NCBI GenBank assembly: GCA_002323325.1
Contig: DCQA01000051.1
Coordinates: 1-28,639, forward strand
DNA from: Coxiellaceae bacterium UBA1530
Lineage (GTDB): Bacteria > Pseudomonadota > Gammaproteobacteria > Coxiellales > Coxiellaceae
Direction of reading: 5' to 3'
DNA length: 28,639 nt
The translations under genes were made by a program, and so were the position numbers. A model generated the notes under the pieces. The model was not told where the DNA came from and searched no databases. It saw nothing but the letters and a program-made list of their open reading frames with translations. Of this stretch, positions 7,876 through 16,849 are shown piece after piece; the stretch's first letter is position 1, and every line of letters starts with the position of its first letter.

Positions 7876-9204
7876 TCATGACTCTGATAAAGCCATTGTC
7901 GTTTGTTGGACTTCTTCACAATGAATGTTTCGCTTTGTCGATGCTTGCGAGAGTAACAGCGCAAGTAAGCAGAATGCTAAACCTATAATCAGGAATCCTG
8001 AAGCAATCTCAATCGAAAATACTCCACCACTAAACATGATTCCTACGGAGGGTGTGACTGAGCAAAATAAGGCATTGGATAGATTGTATCCGACAAAGAC
8101 ACCACTAGCTCTACAATACACAGGGAACTTTTGGTTGATGAGCAATAGAAAAGCGGGTGTTGTAACGGAAAACATGGTCACAAAGCCTAAGTACAGAAAT
8201 GCGCCACCTGAAAGAAAATGATGCATCATATAAAAGTTACATGGATAAACCGTAAGCATCGCGAATGTGAAGCTAAATAGTAGAATGCGCGTGGAATTTA
8301 GTTTGTCAGAGAGGTACCCGCCAATAGGGTATGAGATAGTTTGTAAAAGTGTGGCTAGGACAATAATTAGGTGTACAGTACTTTTAGTGTATTGGTAATC
8401 CTGTATCAAGGCATTTGGAATAGACACAAAATATAAAATGTATGAGATACCTAACGTACCTGTTAATAGGAATACCAAGGATATGGATAGGCGATGGTGC
8501 TTTAAGGCAAAAAGAATGGGTTTATCCTTGAGTGTTCCTGAAGCCTTGGCACTGAGGAATGATTCAGATTCCGGAACGGAGGCTTGGAAGTAATAGACAA
8601 TAGCCATGCCTAGTGAGCCAACGATAAAGCAGATGCGCCATCCAAAGTGAAGCATGAATTCTTGACTGGTCAAGTGCATCAGAAGAAACACGCACACGGT
8701 GCTGGTAATTTGACCAAGACAGGATATCACGCCAATCATGGATAGGTTTTTACCAGCCACTTTTGAGCGGCTTTTCTCGAAGACGAGTGTGAGTACACCG
8801 GTATATTCACCACCAATGGAGACCCCTTGAAGCGCACGGAAAATCAAGAGTAGTATCGAGGCGGCAACACCTATGTGTGAGTACGAAGGCAGGATAGCAA
8901 TTCCTAATGAAGCGATGAACATGCATTTCATTGCTAAAAGTAACGCATGACGACGGCCCATGCGATCAGAAATTCGTCCAAATATGATGCCACCAATTGG
9001 CCTGCAAACGTAGGCAACAGCAAATATCGCATAGGTTACAAAGAGACTACTATGTTCTGGTAAAGCTTTGAAGAAAATGGATGATAAGATGGTTCCCAGG
9101 TAAAAGTACAAGGTAAAATCATACCACTCAAAAAAAACACCTAGCGAAATAAAAAAAGTTTGACGAGCAGTTTTTTGAGGGCATCCTTGCTCGATTGAGG
9201 TCAT
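7876..9204 (-). CDS. MFS transporter, metabolite:H+ symporter (ProP-like) family
   Basis: A 442-residue, twelve-segment major facilitator. FFEWYDFTLYFYLG in the first membrane segment, RPIGGIIFGRISDRMGRRHA in the loop between segments 2 and 3, and the helix with RALQGVSIGGEYTG are hallmarks of the metabolite:H+ symporter group, which includes ProP, KgtP and ShiA. The substrate cannot be told from sequence. Such carriers are common in Legionella and Coxiella relatives, where they take up host metabolites. The start is set at 9204 because AAAGGAC lies upstream of that ATG; the open frame extends 20 codons further without such support. It is divergent from the acyltransferase-like gene. Confidence 0.9.
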   Translation of the reverse strand: MTSIEQGCPQKTARQTFFISLGVFFEWYDFTLYFYLGTILSSIFFKALPEHSSLFVTYAIFAVAYVCRPIGGIIFGRISDRMGRRHALLLAMKCMFIASLGIAILPSYSHIGVAASILLLIFRALQGVSIGGEYTGVLTLVFEKSRSKVAGKNLSMIGVISCLGQITSTVCVFLLMHLTSQEFMLHFGWRICFIVGSLGMAIVYYFQASVPESESFLSAKASGTLKDKPILFALKHHRLSISLVFLLTGTLGISYILYFVSIPNALIQDYQYTKSTVHLIIVLATLLQTISYPIGGYLSDKLNSTRILLFSFTFAMLTVYPCNFYMMHHFLSGGAFLYLGFVTMFSVTTPAFLLLINQKFPVYCRASGVFVGYNLSNALFCSVTPSVGIMFSGGVFSIEIASGFLIIGLAFCLLALLLSQASTKRNIHCEEVQQTTMALSES

Positions 9205-9361
9205 TATTTGTCCTTTGCATAAATTGATGCTTAATATACCACGATGATAGCTAGCTTTGAACAATCATTAAATGCGCGATTAAAGCATTGAAGGAAAAGT
9301 GTTTTACAACACAAGGATGTCTTGTTATTTTTAGCACACTGTTCATTATTATGGGTTACTC

Positions 9362-10654
9362 ATGATCGTTTTCTCTTGGCTCGCTCTTGCGTTGGAATAC
9401 CTCTTTTTGCTCGTTATGATTTCATGCATGCTCTATGTTGTATTTACGATGCTTAAGCGTTTTTGGATCTATCGCGTTAAGCCAGAGGGAATTTTTGGCT
9501 CCGATTGGCACATGTTGAGATACTACCTATCATCGGGTAAAAAGTCCTACATTTTTGTCGACTATGAAATCCAACCATCGTTGAGTTGGCAAGATATTGA
9601 GTCATTTGTGACAGCTAAGTTAATGGCATTACTTCGATTGAATCAATCACCTTTTAGTATCACCATCGATGCTAATCAGCGTCGTTTAAAACATAGGCAT
9701 GTCAGCAATTTATCAGAGATTGTCGAGTATCATAAAAAGTCATCAACGTTTTACCAGGTAACGGATGCACAGCTTCGTGATTGTGTTATTCGTTTTTATC
9801 CTGAAGGACATCGTGTAGGTGTTTTGTTTGATCACACGTTATTCGATGGTATTTTACTTTCTCAAGAGATTGGTCAGCCATTACTAGAATACCGCGCTTT
9901 TTCGAAAGGTTTGCTCTTGCAGGATAAGTATTGGCCAATTTTTTCTGAGGTATGTCAGTTGTATAGTCTAATGCGGCTGGCTGTTAGTCAATATGCCTCT
10001 GAAGCGCTTCCAATCCGCTCAAAGCAATCGCAATCTGTGGTCCATCATAACTGGGATTTTTCCAAGGTAAAAACGATTAAAGCTAAACATGATTGCTCCT
10101 TCTCAGACGCACTTCTGGCATTTTATGTCGAGTATTTATTTCGTCATTTAGAGTCGGCTCATAACACACTTCGAGTGGGTATTGTCGTTGGGTTTAAAAA
10201 CCCACGTTTCCGTAATAACTATAGTGTATGTAGAGTGCGTATTAATAGATCTTCTTCAGTCAGTGACTACCTTGAGCAAATTAAACGCGAGGTTAAGAAG
10301 AATCAACACGAGGTATTACCGCTCTATCAGGTTTTTTCAGTGCATGATCTTCAGTCACGCTTTAAGTCAGGTTTGATCGACTGTTTGTTTAGTCCGCTCT
10401 TTTTCTTTCCTAAAAAAGGACTGAGTCTTCACATGAGGCAAACTCGTTTTTTTAATGTGCCAACTGGTTGCCCTCTTTATGTATTTGCTAATGCATTCGG
10501 TGACCGTGTGTATTGCTCGACAACAATTAACACTACGGCAATTGATGAGGCAAGTTTTGTTGGTGATAAGGGAGACTTGTTCTCCTTTAATGAGGATTAT
10601 TCTCATATGACAACGACGGAACAAGCGGAAGATGCGTGTATATCTCTACCATAA
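9362..10654 (+). CDS. Membrane-anchored protein with HxxxDG acyltransferase/condensation motif
   Basis: A 430-residue protein. Residues about 4-32 are very hydrophobic and followed by KRFWIYRVK, giving a likely single N-terminal anchor with a cytoplasmic body. DHTLFDG at about 157-163 is an HxxxDG motif (H158, D162, G163), the catalytic signature of the CAT-like acyltransferase superfamily, which includes NRPS condensation domains, wax ester synthases, PapA and BAHD enzymes. The motif sits near the usual third of such a domain, and a C-terminal half with FANAFGDRVYCSTTIN fits the second lobe. Substrates are unknown, but a lipid or membrane metabolite is suggested by the anchor. Family assignment rests on the motif and layout only. 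No neighbouring NRPS or lipid genes are seen. Confidence 0.6.
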   Translation: MIVFSWLALALEYLFLLVMISCMLYVVFTMLKRFWIYRVKPEGIFGSDWHMLRYYLSSGKKSYIFVDYEIQPSLSWQDIESFVTAKLMALLRLNQSPFSITIDANQRRLKHRHVSNLSEIVEYHKKSSTFYQVTDAQLRDCVIRFYPEGHRVGVLFDHTLFDGILLSQEIGQPLLEYRAFSKGLLLQDKYWPIFSEVCQLYSLMRLAVSQYASEALPIRSKQSQSVVHHNWDFSKVKTIKAKHDCSFSDALLAFYVEYLFRHLESAHNTLRVGIVVGFKNPRFRNNYSVCRVRINRSSSVSDYLEQIKREVKKNQHEVLPLYQVFSVHDLQSRFKSGLIDCLFSPLFFFPKKGLSLHMRQTRFFNVPTGCPLYVFANAFGDRVYCSTTINTTAIDEASFVGDKGDLFSFNEDYSHMTTTEQAEDACISLP

Positions 10655-10677
10655 GCAGATCAAGTTTCTCGAGATTC

Positions 10678-11868
10678 TTACGGGCTAGTATTCTGAGTGT
10701 TATCTGATTGATCGTCAGAGTATTCTTCATCACTACTGCTCTCCGATGATAATATGGAAAACCGATTTACGTACCTCTCCTGCTTGAAAGATACATCTTT
10801 TTCCATTAAAAGAGGCTCGACTTGATAAGGAATGGTTGATTTTTTCGCGGGCGTTGTGTGACAGAATTCAGAGGTGATTGGATTTAGATCCTGAATTAAG
10901 GTTTGTGTATGAAGTTCCGTGCCTGTATTAAATCTCTGTTCCGCAGTGCATTTCATGGTTGGTGCATAAGCACGTTGTAATGAGTCTTCACCTATTGACC
11001 AGTGGCCAGAGCTCTTAAATAGATCGGGATTAAGCACATTATTTTCCGGAATGTTTCTCACAATAAAATTCCTAAACGGCTTGATCTGTGAAACGATGCT
11101 GTCCTCCAGATCTATCCCGCAATTGAAGCTAGAGTTATGATTGGTATCACTCCTCAAGTGTATGCTTAATGACAAGCTAATTAATGGATGTCGTCCGTGG
11201 AAAAAATCATATTCTGAGAGTAAAGCTTGCGTATTTGTATTATTTTTCTCTACTCGTGCTAGGGCAAAACGTAAGTCCAAATTAATTGTATCAGAGTAGG
11301 TTGTTCGGTTGCTAGTCGATGTAGGGTCCGATATCGGGAAGATATTGGAGGATGAGCGTTGTTGTTGTTTATGTTTGCCTTTGGGGCCAAGGTAAAAGCC
11401 CACTCCCTTATCAATGATTCGATAGCGATCACCGTCGATATTTAAGCCGTAATCTAGTAATAAGGACTCGATGTTTGTATATAGTTGAGATGTGGGCTTA
11501 TACGAGGCATTAAACGCCAAGCATGGACCAAATCCTTGTGCTCCCTCTTGCCATCGTGTAAAGCTTTTTCCGGGTTTGTATTGATGAAAACAGTGATTTA
11601 ATTCGTTGAATGCAGAATCAATATGATTATTTTCCGAATATCCTAAGCGGGTAGCATCGGGAAGTAACGATTCAAAATAGGTCGAATCGATATTAAATCC
11701 CGTATTGAAAACTAATCGGAGAGTTGATAGTGAATGGGTGTTGTCTTCTTGCCCGTTGATCTCATAGTGTTGTTGATTAAGCTCAAGTCTATTGCCCTTA
11801 TGACCGTGAGATCTATTTTCTGTATAGACCGTTTTCGTGTAGGTATTAAATTTAACAGATGTTTGCAT
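10678..11868 (-). CDS. Hypothetical protein with acidic, serine-rich C-terminal tail
   Basis: A 396-residue soluble protein with no signal peptide or membrane segment and no family I recognise. The body is polar and rich in Asn, Ser and Thr. A short basic stretch GPKGKHKQQQR lies near 170. The last 25 residues are almost all Ser, Asp, Glu, Asn and Thr, including SSESSSDEEYSDDQSD, which resembles eukaryotic casein kinase 2 target sites and an acidic C-terminal secretion signal. Start ATG 11868 has only weak GAAG upstream. It lies between housekeeping genes and transcribes away from trhO. An exported effector is a reasonable but unproven idea. Confidence 0.7.
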   Translation of the reverse strand: MQTSVKFNTYTKTVYTENRSHGHKGNRLELNQQHYEINGQEDNTHSLSTLRLVFNTGFNIDSTYFESLLPDATRLGYSENNHIDSAFNELNHCFHQYKPGKSFTRWQEGAQGFGPCLAFNASYKPTSQLYTNIESLLLDYGLNIDGDRYRIIDKGVGFYLGPKGKHKQQQRSSSNIFPISDPTSTSNRTTYSDTINLDLRFALARVEKNNTNTQALLSEYDFFHGRHPLISLSLSIHLRSDTNHNSSFNCGIDLEDSIVSQIKPFRNFIVRNIPENNVLNPDLFKSSGHWSIGEDSLQRAYAPTMKCTAEQRFNTGTELHTQTLIQDLNPITSEFCHTTPAKKSTIPYQVEPLLMEKDVSFKQERYVNRFSILSSESSSDEEYSDDQSDNTQNTSP

Positions 11869-11939
11869 GGCTTCGTCTACTTAGTTTTGTGAAGTAATAT
11901 AAGAAAATGTGATTAATGATGAGTCTTTTAGTATTTATT

Positions 11940-12527
11940 TTATTCGTTGTGTTTTTGCATGATTGCCTTAAAGTGATCTGAGGTTAAGATGTTTTGTAGC
12001 CATCTTTCAACAGCGCCGTGACCCCAGGCGTTAAATGCTTGCATGTTGACGATATAGCATTGTCGAATCAGCGGAAGAAGCATGATATCTAAATACTCCC
12101 AGTCCTCCACCGGTGATCTTTCTACGAGATACTGGTCAAGCTGATGTAAATAGTCGTTGATAATGCTGAGTGTGTGATGTTGATCAATGTGAGGATAGCG
12201 GTCACTGTATTTATAGTGAAGTAGGGCGGGTATAAATTGTACATGAAGTGCTTCAATTATTGCTTTATCTAGTGGATCGTCACAGGATACGCCTATGCTC
12301 ATCAGTTGGTCTTTAACAATATCTGCGCTTTCATCGATGATTCTGCCATCACCATGTATAAAAACAGGAACAGTGCCTTTGGGCGAAGCTTGCAGCAGTT
12401 CATCAGGTTTATCTTTTAGATTAACTTCACGTATGTCGACTTCCGTCTTTGCTCTTTGGCAAGCCATACGAGCTCGAATAGCATATGGGCAGCGCAGAAA
12501 GCTGTATAAGATAGGTCGTTTATTCAT
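11940..12527 (-). CDS. Glutaredoxin/glutathione S-transferase-like protein
   Basis: A 195-residue protein with an N-terminal thioredoxin-fold domain (about 4-80) followed by an all-helical GST C-terminal domain. The active-site position reads FLRCPYAIRARM, with Cys at residue 13. The second cysteine of a CPYC glutaredoxin-2 site is replaced by Ala, so it would act as a monothiol or GST-type enzyme. KGTVPVFIHGDGRIIDESADI carries the cis-proline and glutathione-binding residues. The start at 12527 is chosen because translation then begins inside the trhO stop region (ATGAATAA, 8-nt overlap) and matches the family N-terminus. Coupled expression with TrhO is likely. Substrate unknown. Confidence 0.85.
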   Translation of the reverse strand: MNKRPILYSFLRCPYAIRARMACQRAKTEVDIREVNLKDKPDELLQASPKGTVPVFIHGDGRIIDESADIVKDQLMSIGVSCDDPLDKAIIEALHVQFIPALLHYKYSDRYPHIDQHHTLSIINDYLHQLDQYLVERSPVEDWEYLDIMLLPLIRQCYIVNMQAFNAWGHGAVERWLQNILTSDHFKAIMQKHNE

Positions 12528-13371
12528 GGTTTTGTGCAGCTTGACGTTCACGCGCACGTTTGCCAAGCGCAGCATTTCCGCCACAATGCGGGCAGGTTGG
12601 AAAGTTGACTTGGTCGGCTATTGTTAGAGGCATTCGACAAGCAAAGCATTGCTTGGTGTCGGTTTCCTCCAGTGCGCTATTAACACCAACACGTTTATCA
12701 AATACGAAACACTCACCTTCGTAATGTTCACCTCCACATTCTTCAAAGTACTTTAAGATACCCCCTTCCAGCTGATGAACATCTTGAAAGCCGGCTTGTT
12801 GCATCAGTTCCGCTGCTTTTTCGCAACGTATTCCACCAGTGCAATAAGTCACAATTTTCTTCGACTTTAAATTGTCGGGGAGTTTTTGGATGGCCTTTGG
12901 AAAATCTCGAAAGCTTTTAATATCTAATTCCAGTGCATTGTGAAATTTACCTAGCTGAATTTCATAGTCATTACGTGTGTCCAGTATAATGGGGGGCTCG
13001 TCACTCTCGTAAGCGTGTTTGAGATCATTGGCGCTGATATAAGGAGCCGTGTGTTCGTGGGGCACAACGGAATCCACGCCCATGCTAATTATCTCCTTTT
13101 TGATACGCACTAACATGCGGGAGAAGGGTTGTTCTTCCGATAGACTATCTTTGAAAGGGAGGTTGGCAAATTCAGATATGGTGCATAAGAAAGTTTTAAA
13201 GCTATTTATTACATCTTTTTCGCCTGAGAAAAAAGCATTAATACCTTCTGTGCTGAGAAGAATAGTTCCTTTTATATTAAGTCTCTTTGCCTGAGTGAGT
13301 AGTTTTTCTTTTAGAATAGGTAACTGCTCGCGACAAAGCGGAGTAAACTTATATGCGCTGACATTAATCAT
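12520..13371 (-). CDS. trhO: tRNA uridine(34) hydroxylase TrhO (rhodanese-like)
   Basis: A 283-residue TrhO/YceA-family protein that makes 5-hydroxyuridine at tRNA wobble position 34, the precursor of cmo5U-type modifications. An N-terminal acylphosphatase-like domain has KGTILLSTEGINAFFSG (34-50). A rhodanese domain follows (about 118-215) with the active-site loop YCTGGIRCEKA (Cys177 catalytic, Cys183 second). The C-terminal tail has paired cysteines CFAC (242, 245) and CPHC (260, 263), which could bind zinc. Length fits the short members of the family. It overlaps the downstream GST-like gene by 8 nt. Confidence 0.93.
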   Translation of the reverse strand: MINVSAYKFTPLCREQLPILKEKLLTQAKRLNIKGTILLSTEGINAFFSGEKDVINSFKTFLCTISEFANLPFKDSLSEEQPFSRMLVRIKKEIISMGVDSVVPHEHTAPYISANDLKHAYESDEPPIILDTRNDYEIQLGKFHNALELDIKSFRDFPKAIQKLPDNLKSKKIVTYCTGGIRCEKAAELMQQAGFQDVHQLEGGILKYFEECGGEHYEGECFVFDKRVGVNSALEETDTKQCFACRMPLTIADQVNFPTCPHCGGNAALGKRARERQAAQNHE

Positions 13372-13594
13372 GCCGTATATCCTGGGTAGGTTTGAAAGCG
13401 ATAATTTGGCGACATTCTACACACAATAGCCGAATATTCCTAGTGCCATCAATGTGTCATATTGCGACGATCATTGAGGGATGTAGATCTATTTTTTTAT
13501 ATTTATTTCCTTATTTATCAGAAGCTTATTAGAAAAATAGCTATCTCGTTATTTTATACTATCATTAATGAAAGCTTTAGTGGAATGAGTCTAT

Positions 13595-14836
13595 ATGAAA
13601 ACAATTATTATGCTCTGTTCATATGCAACACCTGAATTTAACATAGTTAATTTAAAGTGTGAGGCAGCTAAGTGGGTGTTGGTGTTGCCTGTTGAAACAT
13701 ATGGCCTCATGCCTATTGCTACACAAGGTTACTTTGATGAAATAATTCCTCTAAAAGAATTGACGTTGGCATCTGTGACCCATGCCATCAGGCCGTTTCT
13801 AAGCTCCTCAGAAGTTATTCTGCTACCCAATAAAGAAGATATTTTATTACTTGCCGCTCAGGTAAGACAGGAATTGGGTTTGTTTGGTGATCAAGTTGAC
13901 TATGTCGAACGATTTACCGATAAAACCTTGATGAAAAAAAGACTTCAGAGTACTTCAGTTGATTGTGCTAAGTATGTCGATTATTCATCAAATGATTTTG
14001 CTTCTCTAGAGGATGCCATAGGTTTTATCGAAGAGAGGCTACCGAACTACCCAGTATTCTACAAGCCCTGCGATGGCTTTGGTGCAATGAAATCAGGATT
14101 GTTACTCAATCAATCTGAGTTAAGGCAGTGGTTGATAGATTGTGACCATCAGCGTTATTTGATTGAAGAGTTTCTACAAGGAACGATGTATCATTGTGAT
14201 AGTGTGATTTTTGAAGGTAAAACGCTCATTGAGTGTGTGTGTGAATATGCGTGGCCTTGTGATCAGTTTCTATCGGGTAGACCCATTGGATCAATTATTC
14301 TTGCGCCTGATAACCCGGTATATAACCGAATTATATCAGTCAATGCTGCAGTCATTGAGGCTATGGCGCCAAAGAATTGTGCTACACACATGGAGATATT
14401 CCACACCCCAGATGATCGCCTTGTATTTGTTGAAATCGCCGCACGCGCCGCTGGCGGGCGTATCGTGGATTTGTATCGACGACAATATACTGTTGATTTT
14501 GCTCAGATGCACTTGCAGTGTCAATTGGGCATCAAGCCTGATGTGGAAATAAAATGCGATAGTGATTATTATGCGTGGGCATTTTTACCGGTCCAAGCCG
14601 GTGTGGTGGATGCATTCAATATTCCAAAATTTTCCAGTTATTGGAATATAGATTGGTACATAAAGCCAGGTGATGTGTTTGATGCCGAATATTTAGACTC
14701 ACATACCGGCGCCTTGTTTGTTAAAGAGAATATTGCTGGTTTGGTCGTGATTCATAATCCATCCTATTTGGAATTGCTCGCTGATTTTAATGTCATACGA
14801 CATCACCAATTTGTCAATTACACAGAGAAAGGATAA
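13595..14836 (+). CDS. ATP-grasp carboxylate-amine ligase-like protein
   Basis: A 413-residue ATP-grasp enzyme. The N-terminal part (about 1-105) resembles a pre-ATP-grasp Rossmann-like domain. FYKPCDGFGAMKSG places the first ATP-binding lysine near 157, LIEEFLQG near 189-196 is the hinge, and THMEIFHT (E267) with VFVEIAARAAGG (E280, R284) are the metal- and phosphate-binding residues. The AARAAGG form is typical of the L-amino-acid ligase/BacD-like branch, which makes dipeptides or related amides. The stop shares one base with the start of an EamA exporter, implying the product is exported. No signal peptide. Substrates cannot be read from sequence. Confidence 0.85.
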   Translation: MKTIIMLCSYATPEFNIVNLKCEAAKWVLVLPVETYGLMPIATQGYFDEIIPLKELTLASVTHAIRPFLSSSEVILLPNKEDILLLAAQVRQELGLFGDQVDYVERFTDKTLMKKRLQSTSVDCAKYVDYSSNDFASLEDAIGFIEERLPNYPVFYKPCDGFGAMKSGLLLNQSELRQWLIDCDHQRYLIEEFLQGTMYHCDSVIFEGKTLIECVCEYAWPCDQFLSGRPIGSIILAPDNPVYNRIISVNAAVIEAMAPKNCATHMEIFHTPDDRLVFVEIAARAAGGRIVDLYRRQYTVDFAQMHLQCQLGIKPDVEIKCDSDYYAWAFLPVQAGVVDAFNIPKFSSYWNIDWYIKPGDVFDAEYLDSHTGALFVKENIAGLVVIHNPSYLELLADFNVIRHHQFVNYTEKG

Positions 14837-15756
14837 TGGCCAGATCAATCATAGGACTCATGTTAGTAATAAGCTATTGTGTCGTGACGAGCCTTTCAAC
14901 GCTAGTTATATCGAGTGACGAGCAAGCTTATGGTATGTTATGGGTCACATTTTCTTCGGTAACTGTAACGATTCTTTGGTTCAATTTTCTTCAATTAAAA
15001 AGATTGGTGCGTTTGAGAGAAATTTTTATTGATCATGGTCGACTTATTATATTATTAAATATAACGACGGCCGTGATGTGGCTAGGAACATTTATTGCAC
15101 TGGATTCACTAAATCCTGACGTCTTTACCGCTTTTTTTATTGGAGCTCTTCCGATTTTTATGTTCATTATAAATTGGATGACTTCAGCTTGGAACAAGCG
15201 TATGCGAATGGAATTAGTATTTACAATTGTCATTGCAGGCTTATTGCTTTTAGTGGGCTACCATGAACTTAATGTTAGCGACTTCTCGAGAGAAATTATA
15301 AGAGGAATGCTTATAGCCTTTTTTTCCTCTCTTTTCGCAGCTTGGACCATCATCTTCTCGCATAGACTAGCGCATGCTGGTGTTTCATCAACCGAAACTC
15401 TATCACAACGCTTTTATGCGCTTTGGTTAGTTGTTGGGGTGATTTTATGTATTTTTCCAGGCTCATACTCTTTTTCATACTCAATATTAATGCACTTCAT
15501 GTCTGCAGTAATTTTGATCGCAATTCTGTCCTTCATTTTACCGTTGTTTTTGTTACAGAAAGGTATAGAGAGGGTGGATCCTATGTTTGTTTCTTTTTTA
15601 TCTCCACTGATTCCACTGATGGCATTCTCCTTAGAGATGTTTTCTGACCGTTACGTCTTTGATCCAATTGAATTATGTTTGTTGCTCGCACTGGCTGTGG
15701 TTATTGTTGCCGCGGCTATTTTTAAAGTGCTTTTTAGGTCATCGCAAGGTGAATAA
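14836..15756 (+). CDS. EamA/DMT-superfamily transporter
   Basis: A 306-residue protein with about ten hydrophobic segments in two repeats, the drug/metabolite transporter layout. Members export amino acids, small metabolites or drugs. It starts within the stop codon of the ATP-grasp gene (TAATG) with AAAGG just upstream, so the pair is translationally coupled. It most simply exports the ligase product or protects against it, but could instead import a ligase substrate. The C-terminus (KVLFRSSQGE) is short and charged. Confidence 0.85.
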   Translation: MARSIIGLMLVISYCVVTSLSTLVISSDEQAYGMLWVTFSSVTVTILWFNFLQLKRLVRLREIFIDHGRLIILLNITTAVMWLGTFIALDSLNPDVFTAFFIGALPIFMFIINWMTSAWNKRMRMELVFTIVIAGLLLLVGYHELNVSDFSREIIRGMLIAFFSSLFAAWTIIFSHRLAHAGVSSTETLSQRFYALWLVVGVILCIFPGSYSFSYSILMHFMSAVILIAILSFILPLFLLQKGIERVDPMFVSFLSPLIPLMAFSLEMFSDRYVFDPIELCLLLALAVVIVAAAIFKVLFRSSQGE

Positions 15757-15823
15757 TTCACTTGAATCCTCGTATACGCAAGCGTAGTATAGGCCATAAA
15801 ATAAACAGCCTGTGTCGAGATCT

Positions 15824-16828
15824 ATGTCAGCCATTGCGTCTTCATCCACTCAATCCCGTGAGCGAGTTCTTAGGTTTCTCAAGCATTACCAAGATCGGCT
15901 CACGCAAAGGTTAGAAACACTCGAGGGTGATACGACATTTGTTGAAGATGCCTGGAAGAAAGAAGGGCTTGGAGAAGGAAGGACTCGTGTGCTCAGCGAT
16001 GGTCGAGTCATCGAACAGGGTGGAGTTAATTTCTCATATATTCAAGGCAAAAAACCACCTGCATCGTTGTTAGGTCATAAGCCTGAACTAGAAGGTTATC
16101 CGTTCTGGGGTGCAGGCGTGTCCTTAGTTATTCATCCTCGTAGTCCGTTTTGTCCAACCGTTCACTTAAACTATCGATACTTTGAAGCAGGCCCCGTATG
16201 GTGGTTTGCAGGCGGCTGTGATTTAACGCCGTATTATCCGTTTATGGAAGACTGTCGCCATTGGCATCAAGTATTAAAGAACACTTTAGATCGGCATGAC
16301 AAGCATGCTTATCGTGCCTTTAAATATTGGTGTGATGAGTATTTTTATAATCATCATCGACATGAGACACGTGGTGTTGGTGGTATTTTCTATGATTATC
16401 AAGATGGACAATCGGGGTTATTGATCAAGCCCGATCATGGTCGCCGTTCCGAAGATCCAGGTGCTGAGGCATTAAAATTAGCACAAGGTGATAAAACCTG
16501 GGATGAAATGTTTGCTTTTCAGCAAGCTAACGCAAATGCATTCTTCGAGGCTTATTGGCCGATTATAGAGAGGCGTAGGCATCTCCCATGGACTGACTCA
16601 GAGCGAGACTTTCAGTTATATCGTCGTGGTCGATATATCGAATTTAATTTGCTGCACGACAGAGGCACTTTATTTGGCTTACAGTCTAACGGCCGAGTTG
16701 AGTCAATATTTATGTCGCTGCCACCGATGGCGCGATGGCAGTATAACTTTACACCTCAGGCAGGGAGTCGTGAAGCAGAGCTCACTGATTTTTATCTACA
16801 TCGCCATAGAGACTGGTTGCTGCCTTAG
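15824..16828 (+). CDS. hemF: Oxygen-dependent coproporphyrinogen III oxidase
   Basis: A cytoplasmic enzyme that decarboxylates coproporphyrinogen III to protoporphyrinogen IX using O2, in haem synthesis. Conserved stretches are clear: GAGVSLVIHPRSP, TVHLNYRYFE, WWFAGGCDLTPYYP, ETRGVGGIFYDYQ, LYRRGRYIEFNLLHDRGT and LPPMARWQYNFTP. The ATG at 15824 is taken as start (334 residues); a GTG four codons earlier (15812) is equally open, and neither has a strong ribosome binding site. It is longer than E. coli HemF (299). Aerobic or microaerobic growth is implied. It stands alone 67 bases after the EamA gene. Confidence 0.95.
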   Translation: MSAIASSSTQSRERVLRFLKHYQDRLTQRLETLEGDTTFVEDAWKKEGLGEGRTRVLSDGRVIEQGGVNFSYIQGKKPPASLLGHKPELEGYPFWGAGVSLVIHPRSPFCPTVHLNYRYFEAGPVWWFAGGCDLTPYYPFMEDCRHWHQVLKNTLDRHDKHAYRAFKYWCDEYFYNHHRHETRGVGGIFYDYQDGQSGLLIKPDHGRRSEDPGAEALKLAQGDKTWDEMFAFQQANANAFFEAYWPIIERRRHLPWTDSERDFQLYRRGRYIEFNLLHDRGTLFGLQSNGRVESIFMSLPPMARWQYNFTPQAGSREAELTDFYLHRHRDWLLP

Positions 16829-16849
16829 TTAAACAGTGATGTTTTTATG

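Noticed and set aside
15766..15800. Hairpin TACGC/GCGTA after the EamA gene as a terminator
   Set aside because: Short stem with a bulge, a two-base loop and no T-tract.
16831..16844. AAACA/TGTTT hairpin between hemF and the convergent orphan
   Set aside because: Five A/T-rich pairs are too weak to call a terminator.
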